Part shown: piece after piece, positions 17,267-25,383 of the stretch
How positions within the stretch are numbered: position 1 is the stretch's first letter
Layout: each line of letters begins with the position of its first letter
From: Kaistia dalseonensis
GTDB taxonomy: Bacteria > Pseudomonadota > Alphaproteobacteria > Rhizobiales > Kaistiaceae
Reading direction: 5' to 3'
NCBI RefSeq assembly: GCF_030814715.1
Contig: NZ_JAUSVO010000001.1
Coordinates: 1,240,001 to 1,304,000, forward strand
DNA: 64,000 nucleotides
The notes under the pieces: model-generated
What the model was told of the DNA's origin: nothing
Databases searched by the model: none
Seen by the model: only the letters and a program-made list of their open reading frames with translations
Translations under genes and position numbers: made by a program

Positions 17267-17808
17267 CAGTCCCTCCCTGAAAAGCCCATGCGTCCGCGAT
17301 CGCGCAAAAGACCGGCGCGTCCGCTTGGATCGCTTCCTCGCGCGACCCTGGGCAGGTGATTTGAAGACGTTCCCTCATGCGCCGGTTCATTCCGGCGGCT
17401 GTTTAGTTATTTTGTTTAGTAGAGCGCAGTTTCATAAACTGTGCAATGGCTGTTTTCAGCCATTATGTGTGCATTGCAACATAAATAAACTAAACCATGT
17501 TTAGTAATCCGCCGTGTCGATCAATACCGCCGCCAACGCGCGCGGCAGGTCGGATTCGGTCGTGTGTGCCGAGATGCGATGCAGCGACCGCCTCGTTATC
17601 GTGCAGTGCAACATAGGCGATTGATATCCGGGGCGAGCTGTGGCACGGCGGGTGTCAGGCTCTCCGCCCATCCGCCATTCGCCGGCCTAACGCCCGGCCC
17701 CTTCGCCCCTTCCCGAAGGAAGAGACATCATGCGCCAATCGATCCGTACCCATTCCATGAACACCGCCCCCAGACCGGCCGGCGCCTTCGGGCAGAGGAA
17801 CTGAGACG
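17267..17808. other. divergent intergenic region
   Basis: 540 bp between two divergent operons, holding the operator cluster at 17401-17505 and presumably both promoters. A weak minus-strand candidate is TTGCAC with a 17-bp spacer to TCTACT (about 17444 down to 17416). The stretch 17510-17808 shows no credible gene. Confidence 0.45.
17401..17505. promoter_or_regulatory. operator cluster upstream of the ABC-Dha-PTS operon
   Basis: Between the binding-protein gene and the deoxyribosyltransferase gene. Seen: GTTTAGT twice as a direct repeat 13 bp apart (17401-17407 and 17414-17420); a palindrome with 7-bp arms ACTAAAC/GTTTAGT and a 3-nt centre (17489-17505); and a perfect 8-bp hairpin AATGGCTG/CAGCCATT (17445-17452, 17457-17464), flanked by TGCAATG/CATTGCA (17442-17448, 17472-17478). 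The repeated GTTTAGT suggests one regulator binding at several sites and looping or cooperating. The position suits control of the minus-strand operon, the plus-strand operon, or both. The regulator is not evident. Confidence 0.6.
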
Positions 17809-18390
17809 ATGAAGGTTTACCTCGCCGGGCCGGAAGTGTTCTTCGAGAACCGCGACGCCATCATGTCGGCCAAGACCGAATTGACGCGCCGCTATGGCTT
17901 CACGCCGACGGTCTGGACGGGGGAGAAATACGATCCCTCCTCGAGCCCGTTCGACATTGGCCTGCAGATCAGCGCCTTCAACGAGAATGTCATGCGCGAG
18001 AGCGATCTGATCATCGCCAATCTGACGCCCTATCGCGGCATCAGCGCTGATGTCGGCACGGCCTATGAACTCGGCTTCATGGTCGCGAGCGGCAAGCCGG
18101 CCTTCGGCTATTCGAATGATGGCCGCCTCTTCGCCGAGCGCGTCACCGCCGATTACTACAAGGGCGCGGTCGCGCGGGACCTGCGCGGGTTCATCCGCGG
18201 CGCCGACGGGCTGCTCGTGGAAAACAACGACATGGGCGACAATCTGATGCTGGATGGCGGCATCCGCCACATGGGCGGCGTCTTCATCCGCCGCTCCGTC
18301 GCGCCGGAACGGATGTTCGATGATCTCGGCGCCTTCGAGGAATGCCTCGCCGCCGCCCGCGCCCGCCTTCTCGGAGCCTCAGCAGCATGA
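17809..18390 (+). CDS. nucleoside 2-deoxyribosyltransferase family protein
   Basis: 193-aa soluble protein of the nucleoside 2-deoxyribosyltransferase superfamily, which cleaves or exchanges the N-glycosidic bond of deoxynucleosides or related nucleosides. Seen: the N-terminal KVYLAGPEVFF strand-loop, the SDLIIANLTPYRG segment and SADVGTAYELGFM, whose glutamate corresponds to the catalytic nucleophile in the family. A GAGGAAC ribosome-binding site precedes the ATG. The stop overlaps the amidase start as ATGA. Together with the nucleoside hydrolase two genes on, it suggests nucleoside breakdown. Confidence 0.85.
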   Translation: MKVYLAGPEVFFENRDAIMSAKTELTRRYGFTPTVWTGEKYDPSSSPFDIGLQISAFNENVMRESDLIIANLTPYRGISADVGTAYELGFMVASGKPAFGYSNDGRLFAERVTADYYKGAVARDLRGFIRGADGLLVENNDMGDNLMLDGGIRHMGGVFIRRSVAPERMFDDLGAFEECLAAARARLLGASAA

Positions 18391-19799
18391 CGACATCTGC
18401 CCCCACAGCATCGGATATGGTCGAAGATCTCGCCGCAGGCCGTGTTTCCGCCGTCGATCTCTTCGAGGACGCCGTTGCGCGCATCGAGGCCGAGGATGGC
18501 GCCATCAATGCCGTGGTCGTCAGGGATTTCGACCGTGCCCGTGATGCGGCCAAGGCGGCCGATGCCGCGCTCGCGCGCGGAGAGCGGCGGCCTTTCCTCG
18601 GCGTGCCGGTCACGATCAAGGAATCGTTCGACATCGCCGGCCTGCCGACGAGCTGGGGGCTTTCCTATTATCGCAATGCGATCGCCACGGCCGATTCCGC
18701 CGCTGTCGCGCGCCTGCGGGCGGCGGGCGCCGTCATCCTCGGCAAGAGCAATGTTTCCGAGGCGCTGTCGGGCTGGGATGGCGACAATCCGGTCTATGGC
18801 CGCACGAGCAACCCGCTCGATCTGAACCGCACGCCCGGCGGGTCCTCGGCCGGTGCCGCCGCCGCCGTCGCGGCCGGTTTCGTGCCCTTCGATATCGGCT
18901 CGGATATTGGCGGCTCGATCCGCGTTCCCGCGCATTTCTGCGGCCTCTATGGCCATAATACCAGCTATGGCGTGATCCCTTTGCGCGGCCATGTGCTGGA
19001 GGGACGGCGCGCCCGCATCGACTTCTCCTGCCCCGGTCCGATCGCGCGCTCCGTCGCCGATCTCGAGCGCGGCCTCGCCGTGATGGCGGGTCCCGATGAG
19101 GATGAAGCCGTCGGCTACAGCCTGACGCTGCCGCCGGCGCGCCACCGTGCCCTGCGCGACTACCGTGTCCTGGTGCTGACGCAGCATCCGCTGATCCCGA
19201 CGGATCCCGAGATTTCCGGCGCCGTCGAACGGCTGGCCGGCGCGCTCGGGCAGGCTGGCGCCAGGGTGACCGCGGCCGAGCCGATCATTCCCGATCTCGC
19301 CATGCTGACGCGCAACTATATCGAGCTCCTTTCTGCGGCGCTGACCGTGGCCGACACCGATGAAGGCGCGGCGCAGCGCGCCGAGGCGCTCGCCGCTCTG
19401 TCACCCGACGACCAGAGCTTCCGTGCGCTGCGCCTGCGCGGCGCCGGCACGGCGCATTATGAGTGGCTGCGTGCCAATGAGGTCAGGGCCAAATTGCGGC
19501 ACGCCTGGCGCCAGGTGTTCATGGATTATGACGTCCTGATCTGCCCGCCCTTCCCGACCACCGCGCCGACCCATGCCGAGAGTGCCGAGCCGACCATCAC
19601 CGTTGACGGCCGGATGATCGACCGCAGTGACCAGATCGCCTGGTGCGCACCGGCGACCGGCTCGGGCCTCCCCGCCACCGTCGCACCGATCGCGCGCAGC
19701 CGAGCGGGCCTGCCGATCGGCGTCCAGATCATCGCGCCCTATCTGGAGGACTATACCGGGCTCCGTTTCGCCGCGCTGATCCGCGAGCTGACGGGGTGA
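18387..19799 (+). CDS. amidase signature family hydrolase
   Basis: 470-aa amide hydrolase of the amidase signature family. The catalytic Ser-cisSer-Lys triad is complete: lysine in PVTIKESFD, and both serines in GGSSAGAAAAVAAG with SDIGGSIRVPAHFCG following. The ATG at 18387 overlaps the preceding stop (ATGA), so the two genes are translationally coupled. Substrate unknown; with nucleoside-cleaving enzymes on both sides, an amide of a heterocycle (nicotinamide-like or a ring-opened base) is conceivable. Confidence 0.88.
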   Translation: MTTSAPTASDMVEDLAAGRVSAVDLFEDAVARIEAEDGAINAVVVRDFDRARDAAKAADAALARGERRPFLGVPVTIKESFDIAGLPTSWGLSYYRNAIATADSAAVARLRAAGAVILGKSNVSEALSGWDGDNPVYGRTSNPLDLNRTPGGSSAGAAAAVAAGFVPFDIGSDIGGSIRVPAHFCGLYGHNTSYGVIPLRGHVLEGRRARIDFSCPGPIARSVADLERGLAVMAGPDEDEAVGYSLTLPPARHRALRDYRVLVLTQHPLIPTDPEISGAVERLAGALGQAGARVTAAEPIIPDLAMLTRNYIELLSAALTVADTDEGAAQRAEALAALSPDDQSFRALRLRGAGTAHYEWLRANEVRAKLRHAWRQVFMDYDVLICPPFPTTAPTHAESAEPTITVDGRMIDRSDQIAWCAPATGSGLPATVAPIARSRAGLPIGVQIIAPYLEDYTGLRFAALIRELTG

Positions 19800-19829
19800 A
19801 CCGGATTGACAGTTCCGGGAACCGCCTCG

Positions 19830-19855
19830 AAACTTGTTTGACTACGAACAAGTTT
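19830..19855. promoter_or_regulatory. palindromic operator before the nucleoside hydrolase
   Basis: A 26-bp palindrome: left arm AAACTTGTTTG, 4-nt centre, right arm CGAACAAGTTT, with 10 of 11 arm positions complementary. It ends 11 bp before the ATG at 19867 and overlaps the ribosome-binding region, so a bound repressor would block expression of the hydrolase. A very similar site lies at 25033-25052. Confidence 0.7.
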
Positions 19856-19866
19856 GGGAGCGCTCC

Positions 19867-20817
19867 ATGGCACCGCGAAAACTGATCCTCGACGTCGACA
19901 CCGGCACCGACGACGCCGTCGCCATCATGCTCGCGGCGCTGCACCCCGATCTCGAACTGGTCGCCTGCACGACCGTCAACGGCAATCGCGAGATCGAGCA
20001 CACGACGGAGAACACGCTGCGCACGCTCGACCATATTGGTCGCGGCGATATTCCCGTTCATGCCGGGCTGGCGCGCCCGATCGCGCGGCTCGATTTCCCG
20101 ATTCCACGCGCCCAGCGCGATCCCGGCGTCCATTTCGTCGAGATGCCGCTCGCCAAGGCGACATCGAAGGTCCAGGCGACGAATGCCGTCGATTTCCTGA
20201 TCGATTTCTACCGCAACACGACCGACGCAGTGACGTTGGTTCCCGTCGGACCGCTCTCGAACATCGCGACCGCGCTGTCGCTGTTCCCGAAGCTGGTCGA
20301 TTATATTCCCGAGGTGATCATCATGGGTGGCGGCCATGCCATCGGCAATGTGACCTCCTCGGCCGAGTTCAACATCTGGGCCGATCCCGAGGCCGCGGCC
20401 ATGGTTTTCGCGGCCGGCTTTCCCAACCTGACGCTGGTGCCGCTCGACGCCACCCACAAGGCCGTCATCAGCCTCGACCAGTGCAAGACCTTGCGTGCGT
20501 CCGGCAAGCCGGCGGCGGAAGCCGCGGCTATCTTCGTGGAGAAGCGCGTCGAGGGTTACCGAAACTACCAGCGGCTCGACAATCCCGATGCCGCGCCGAT
20601 CCACGACGCGCTCTGCATCGCCGCGATGATCTACCCTGAGGTGATCACGACGGAGGACTATTTCGTCGATGTCGAGACAGAGGGTCGGCTCACGGTCGGC
20701 CGCACCGTGCTCGACGTGAACAAGCGCGCCAAGCGCGACCCGAACGCCCATGTCGCGATGACGGCCAACACGGCGCTGTTCGGCAATTTCGTGCTCGATA
20801 CGCTGATCAACAACTGA
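19867..20817 (+). CDS. inosine/uridine-preferring nucleoside hydrolase
   Basis: 316-aa calcium-dependent nucleoside N-ribohydrolase releasing free base and ribose. The metal site DVDTGTDDAVAIM at the N-terminus is diagnostic, supported by the active-site neighbourhood VTLVPVGPLSNIATAL, IIMGGGHA, AEFNIWADPEAA and the C-terminal IHDALCIAAM. The start at 19867 follows GGGAG and gives the canonical MxxRKLILDVDTG beginning; the frame is open back to 19834 through the operator. It is 67 bp after the amidase and may be separately regulated. Confidence 0.93.
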   Translation: MAPRKLILDVDTGTDDAVAIMLAALHPDLELVACTTVNGNREIEHTTENTLRTLDHIGRGDIPVHAGLARPIARLDFPIPRAQRDPGVHFVEMPLAKATSKVQATNAVDFLIDFYRNTTDAVTLVPVGPLSNIATALSLFPKLVDYIPEVIIMGGGHAIGNVTSSAEFNIWADPEAAAMVFAAGFPNLTLVPLDATHKAVISLDQCKTLRASGKPAAEAAAIFVEKRVEGYRNYQRLDNPDAAPIHDALCIAAMIYPEVITTEDYFVDVETEGRLTVGRTVLDVNKRAKRDPNAHVAMTANTALFGNFVLDTLINN

Positions 20818-20885
20818 CGGAGCGCCCGAGCGCTTCCAAACGAACTGGACTTCGGCTCGCGTGAAGGAACCGCGATCGATCGAAT

Positions 20886-23800
20886 TTAGGTCGCCGGCTT
20901 CCTGATCCGCGCGATCGTCTCTTCGAGATCCTGCCAGCTCGCGCGATCCGGCGCGAAGCGCTGGCGGAGATAGCGGATCAGATCGGCGAGCTGCCTGTTG
21001 TCCAGCGCTGCGCCAAAGGCCGGCATGGTGCCGCTATGGCCCTCTATGCCGCCTAGGATCGCGCGGATGACATTGTCGGGCTTGGCGGCATGCAGATTGG
21101 TGTTGAAGCCGAGCGCCGGGCCGGCATTGACCAGGATCGCGCCACGCCCCGCCTCGTGGCAGGAGGCACAGCCACCGTCATAGAATCGTGCGCCGGTCGA
21201 CGAGGGTGGCGCGGCGCTCACCGATGTCGCGGCGCTGATATGGGCGGCGCGGCTCTCGACCTCGTCGAGCGCCATCGGATCGCTGAAGCTCGCCAGATAG
21301 ACCGACATGGCGCGGATATCCTCATCCGGCAGCGCGCGCAATTCGGCTACGACCGGCGCCATGGGACCGGCAGCCGTGCCGTGATGCAGCGATTTTCCGG
21401 TTCGGAGATAGCGATAGATGTCGGCCTCGGTCCACGGGATCGGCGCATGCGAGAGGTTCGTCAGCGCCGGCGCCTCCCACCCTTCGGCGACGCCACCGGC
21501 GAGATAGGACGCGCCCGTCTTCTCGGCGCCGAGCGCGTTGCGCGGCGAGTGGCAGGCGCTGCAATGGCCGAGCCCGTCGACCAGATAGCGGCCGCGATTC
21601 CAGGCCTCTGATTGCGCCGTGTCTGCCTCGATCGTTCCCGGCCGGTTGAAGAGCAGGTTCCAGCCGGCCACCAGCGGACGGATGTTGAACGGAAAGGTCA
21701 TCCGCGTCGGCGCATTGGCCTTTGCCACCGCCGTCTGGCTCATCAGGAAGGCATAGAGCGCCTGGAGATCCGCCTCGTCGGCCTTGGCGAAGTTTGGATA
21801 GGGGAAGGCCGGATAGAGATGGCGGCCATCACGATGCAATCCCTCGCGCATGGCTCGCTCGAAGGCCGGATAAGACCAGTTGCCGATGCCGGTGGAGACA
21901 TCGGGCGTGATGTTCGTGCTCATCACCGTTCCGAACGGAGTCTCGATGGCGAGCCCGCCGGCATAGGCAGCGCCACCCGGGGCCGTGTGGCAGACGGCGC
22001 AGGCGCCGAGCGACGCCATCACCCGGCCGCGCTCGATCGTCGAGGCGGAATAGGTCGTCGGATCAGGGCGCGCGATCGGCGGGATCGCCGCGCGGATCGG
22101 CAACGCCATTGCCGCGAAGCCCGCCAGCCCGACCGCGAGTGCGCCGAGCCCGCCGAAGAATGCAAAACGGCGTCGCTTCCTGGCCGGCGCCGCCGTCTTC
22201 TGTGGCAAGCGGCCGAGACCGGCCAGCACGCGCTCCGGCGTCAGCGGCAATTCTCGAAAGCGCACGCCCGTGGCGTCATAGACAGCATTGACGATCGCGG
22301 CGGCGCTCGGGACCGAGGCGGATTCGCCGGCGCCGAGCGGCGGCTCATATTGCCGGTCCATCATCAGCACGTCGACCGAAGGCAGGTCGGGAAAGCCCAG
22401 GATCGGATAGGCGCCCCACTCCCGGCTTGCGACGGCCGTGGTCTCGCTGAAGGACACCTCCTCCTTCAGCACCCGGCTTGTCGACTGGATGACATTGCCG
22501 TGGATCTGGTGGCGCACGCCGGCCGGATTGACCATCATGCCGGTATCCTGGCCGACCACGACGCGGGTGACGTTCACCTCGCCCGTCACGCGATTGACAG
22601 CGACCTCCGCTGCCCATGCCGACCACGCCGCCGCCGTTCCCGGCCATTTGCCATGGACATAGCGGGCTTGCGCGAAGCCGCGTCCGCGCACGATCTCCGT
22701 GCCGTCTTCCTGCGGCGCCGGACCGACGCGCGGTGTCCAGCCCGCCCGTTCGGCGGTCGCGCGGGTGAGCTCGGCAGCGCGCGGATCGGTCAGATGATCG
22801 AGGCGGAAGGCGACAGGGTCGGCGCCTGCCTCTTCGGCGAGTTCGTCGATGAAGCTCTCATGGGCGAAGACATTCGGCATGGCCGAGACACCGCGCAGCC
22901 ATGAGGCGCGGACGATCGGCGCCATGTCATGAACCGTGACGCGGATGTTCTCGTAATCATAGGCGGGGCGGCTGGTGCGGTCGCCCATCTGCGCAATGAA
23001 GGGACGCGGCGACACTGCGCCGGTCAGCAGCAGCGCCAAGGTCGGCGCCAGATTGGAGGGATAGCGCGTCTCGAAATCATAGGCCGCGAGCGATCCGCCC
23101 GGCCCGAGCGCACCCGAGACATCGATCAGCTGGGCCGCACCCTTCGGCTCCCAGAGATGCTCCTGCTCGCGCGTCAGCTGGACCCTGACCGGACGACCGA
23201 CGCCGCGCGAGAGCAAGGCCGCGTCGGCAGTGACGTCATCGGCGCAATTGCGGCCATAGCAGCCAGCCGCCTCGATGCGGATCACCTCGATCCGCTCTTC
23301 CGCGAGCCCCATCAGCAAAGCGAGATCGGTCCGCATCGGATAGGGGTTCTGCGTGCCGGACCAGACGCGGAGGCCATTCGGCTGGAAGTCGGCAACCGCG
23401 CAGGACGGGCCGATCGAGCCATGCATCTGATAGGGCCAGACATAGGTCCGGTCGAGCCGATGCCCTGCGATGGCGAGCGCGGCGTCGACATCGCCTTCAT
23501 CGACCAGCCGGCGCGACTGGACCGGCTGAGCGCGCAGTGCGTTCTCGACATGGCCGAGATCGGCACCGGCAACCCATGGCTTCCATGTTACCTTGAGGGC
23601 GGCGGCCGCCTCGATCGCCTGCTCCTCGCGCTCGCAGACGACGCCGATGAAATCGCCCTGCACCACCACCGCGACGACACCTGGCACATGAGCGATCGAC
23701 GCCTTGTCGACCTCCTCAAGGCTGCGCCCGACGAAGTCGCCGGCATCGATGCCTGAATAAGGCGGGCGGACCACACGGCCATGCAGCATGCCCGGCACGC

Positions 23801-24431
23801 GGACATCATGCACATAGACGAAGCTGCCGGTGACCTTGTCGGGAATATCGACCCGGCCGACCGATCGGCCGACAATCCGGTAATCCGCGACGTCCTTGAC
23901 CGGCGTTTCCGGGTCGAGCAGCAGATGGATCTGGCGGTTCTGCAGCAATTCGCCAAAGGGGAGCGCGATGCGCGCGTCTTCCCTGGAGCGCAGAATCCCG
24001 TCGCGGATAACGAGATCGTCCGTTGGCCGGTCGAGCATGTCCGCGGCAAGGCCGAGCAGATGAAGCCTTGCCTGCGCGGCGGCGATGCGCAGCGGACGCG
24101 CGCTGATCTGGATCGTCTCGCTCGCGATCGTCGGGCCCTGGTCGGGCGTGTTGTCGGTGTCGCCGAGCGCCATCGTGACGGTGTCGATCGCGACATCAAG
24201 CTCCTCGGCGACGATCTGCGCGAGGGCGGTCCGGATGCCTGTCCCGAGATCGACATGACCATTGAAGGCGTAGACCGCTCCTTCCTCGGTCAGGCAGAGA
24301 TGGAGATCGAGCGCGTCCGGATCGAGAGCATCGGCGGCACTGGTACGCCGCTCGACAATGGCGAGCACGCCGCTGCGCTGCAGCAAGGCCCGGCGGTATG
24401 GCGTCTCCATGCGGGTCGGCGTTTCCGTCAT
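20886..24431 (-). CDS. molybdopterin hydroxylase large subunit fused to tri-haem cytochrome c (NicB-like)
   Basis: 1181-aa fusion. Residues 1 to about 740 are a xanthine dehydrogenase-family molybdopterin domain, which hydroxylates a ring carbon using water; the active-site glutamate is in GAGESASVPSAAAIVNA. A basic stretch and one membrane helix (about 750-780) lead to a cytochrome c region with three CxxCH haem sites: CAVCH (about 810), CSACH (about 956) and CASCH (about 1086). Size and layout match nicotinate dehydrogenase subunit B of Pseudomonas (NicB). Electrons would pass to the respiratory chain rather than to NAD. No other nicotinate-pathway genes are present, so the substrate may instead be a purine or other N-heterocycle. 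Confidence 0.9.
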   Translation of the reverse strand: MTETPTRMETPYRRALLQRSGVLAIVERRTSAADALDPDALDLHLCLTEEGAVYAFNGHVDLGTGIRTALAQIVAEELDVAIDTVTMALGDTDNTPDQGPTIASETIQISARPLRIAAAQARLHLLGLAADMLDRPTDDLVIRDGILRSREDARIALPFGELLQNRQIHLLLDPETPVKDVADYRIVGRSVGRVDIPDKVTGSFVYVHDVRVPGMLHGRVVRPPYSGIDAGDFVGRSLEEVDKASIAHVPGVVAVVVQGDFIGVVCEREEQAIEAAAALKVTWKPWVAGADLGHVENALRAQPVQSRRLVDEGDVDAALAIAGHRLDRTYVWPYQMHGSIGPSCAVADFQPNGLRVWSGTQNPYPMRTDLALLMGLAEERIEVIRIEAAGCYGRNCADDVTADAALLSRGVGRPVRVQLTREQEHLWEPKGAAQLIDVSGALGPGGSLAAYDFETRYPSNLAPTLALLLTGAVSPRPFIAQMGDRTSRPAYDYENIRVTVHDMAPIVRASWLRGVSAMPNVFAHESFIDELAEEAGADPVAFRLDHLTDPRAAELTRATAERAGWTPRVGPAPQEDGTEIVRGRGFAQARYVHGKWPGTAAAWSAWAAEVAVNRVTGEVNVTRVVVGQDTGMMVNPAGVRHQIHGNVIQSTSRVLKEEVSFSETTAVASREWGAYPILGFPDLPSVDVLMMDRQYEPPLGAGESASVPSAAAIVNAVYDATGVRFRELPLTPERVLAGLGRLPQKTAAPARKRRRFAFFGGLGALAVGLAGFAAMALPIRAAIPPIARPDPTTYSASTIERGRVMASLGACAVCHTAPGGAAYAGGLAIETPFGTVMSTNITPDVSTGIGNWSYPAFERAMREGLHRDGRHLYPAFPYPNFAKADEADLQALYAFLMSQTAVAKANAPTRMTFPFNIRPLVAGWNLLFNRPGTIEADTAQSEAWNRGRYLVDGLGHCSACHSPRNALGAEKTGASYLAGGVAEGWEAPALTNLSHAPIPWTEADIYRYLRTGKSLHHGTAAGPMAPVVAELRALPDEDIRAMSVYLASFSDPMALDEVESRAAHISAATSVSAAPPSSTGARFYDGGCASCHEAGRGAILVNAGPALGFNTNLHAAKPDNVIRAILGGIEGHSGTMPAFGAALDNRQLADLIRYLRQRFAPDRASWQDLEETIARIRKPAT

Positions 24432-24922
24432 GGCGCCGCGCTCGCGCCTTCGCGCATCCGCCGCGCGGCCGTCATCACCGCGCGCAGGATCTCGATATGC
24501 GTGCCACAGCGGCAGAGATTGAAGCGCAGTTCATTGCGGATCGAGGCCTCGTCGGGGTCAGGATCGCGATCGAGCAGCGCCTTGGCCGTCATGATCATGC
24601 CATTCAGGCAATAGCCGCATTGGGCAGCCTGCTCCTCGATAAAGGCCGCCTGCACCGGATGGAGGTGGTCGATCGTCCCGAGACCTTCGAGCGTCACGAT
24701 CTCGCGCCCTTCGGCCGAGGCGGCCGAAACGACGCAGCTGCGCGCCGCGATGCCATCGATGATGACCGTGCAGGCGCCGCACTCACCGAGGCCGCAACCA
24801 TATTTCGGGCTGTTCAGGCAGAGATCGTTGCGGAGCAGGAAGAGCAGCGGCGTGCGTGGCTCGGCCTCGACGACATGCGCCTGACCGTTGACGCGGAGCT
24901 GGATCGGCCGCGCTGCCCTCAT
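24428..24922 (-). CDS. 2Fe-2S subunit of the molybdenum hydroxylase (NicA-like)
   Basis: 164-aa iron-sulfur subunit that carries electrons from the molybdenum site. The plant-type cluster motif CGLGECGACTV and the second-cluster motifs CGYC and CRCGTH are all present, as in the small subunits of nicotinate, isoquinoline and aldehyde dehydrogenases. The ATG at 24922 gives the standard length; the frame is open to 25288 but the extra residues are unrelated. The stop overlaps the large-subunit start (ATGA). An operator-like palindrome lies about 110 bp upstream. Confidence 0.93.
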   Translation of the reverse strand: MRAARPIQLRVNGQAHVVEAEPRTPLLFLLRNDLCLNSPKYGCGLGECGACTVIIDGIAARSCVVSAASAEGREIVTLEGLGTIDHLHPVQAAFIEEQAAQCGYCLNGMIMTAKALLDRDPDPDEASIRNELRFNLCRCGTHIEILRAVMTAARRMREGASAAP

Positions 24923-25383
24923 GGCGCCTCGTACCCATGGCCGGCCATCGCCCGCCACGGTTTCCCGATCAGCCACCACCCTCGCCCAGTACCAATCCCC
25001 TCGCCTGCCAACATGGGCGGCGCCCCTGCATTTTTGTTTGTACACACACAAGATGACCCAAGCCGCGGAGACTGGCAATGCGTGGCGCCATCTCAGATGC
25101 CTACGCAGGAAAGCCGACTTATCGCTTGGTGCATTCTCGGCTAAACTCCGTCTCTTCGACGCCTTTTGGGCGGCGGCGAGGGGAAGGAAAGTCGTCGGTA
25201 GAGGGATCGCATGTCGGGCATGACACAGCATCCCGGCGCAAGAACTTGGCGGGATAGAGGTTTCGAGCGACATCGAAGCTTCAAACAAGCATGGTAGCGT
25301 TCACGATAGACGGCTTATTATCGACGGGTCAGGGGACCCGCTCGGGGAACTTCGGCGACTATTCGCCAAAGGGAGAAAGAAGA
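24923..25383. other. divergent promoter region
   Basis: 460 bp between the hydroxylase small subunit and the ABC binding protein. It contains the palindrome at 25033-25052 and a half-site at 25282-25289. No credible gene is seen inside. Confidence 0.5.
25033..25052. promoter_or_regulatory. second copy of the TTGTTTG-type operator
   Basis: Arms TTTGTTTG and CACACAAG around a 4-nt centre, each arm one base away from the ideal CTTGTTTG/CAAACAAG. Arm length, spacing and 14 of 20 bases agree with the site at 19830-19855. It sits in the divergent region between the hydroxylase operon and the ABC importer. A further half-site CAAACAAG occurs at 25282-25289, without a matching arm. Confidence 0.6.

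Noticed and set aside
17564-17812. Short frame before the deoxyribosyltransferase gene
   Set aside because: No ribosome-binding site, Arg/Pro-rich and overlapping the downstream start by 4 bp in another frame; not supported as a leader peptide.
20886-24922. Carbon-monoxide or aldehyde dehydrogenase identity for the molybdenum hydroxylase
   Set aside because: The fused three-haem cytochrome c region and lack of a separate FAD subunit fit the nicotinate/isoquinoline-type enzymes better.
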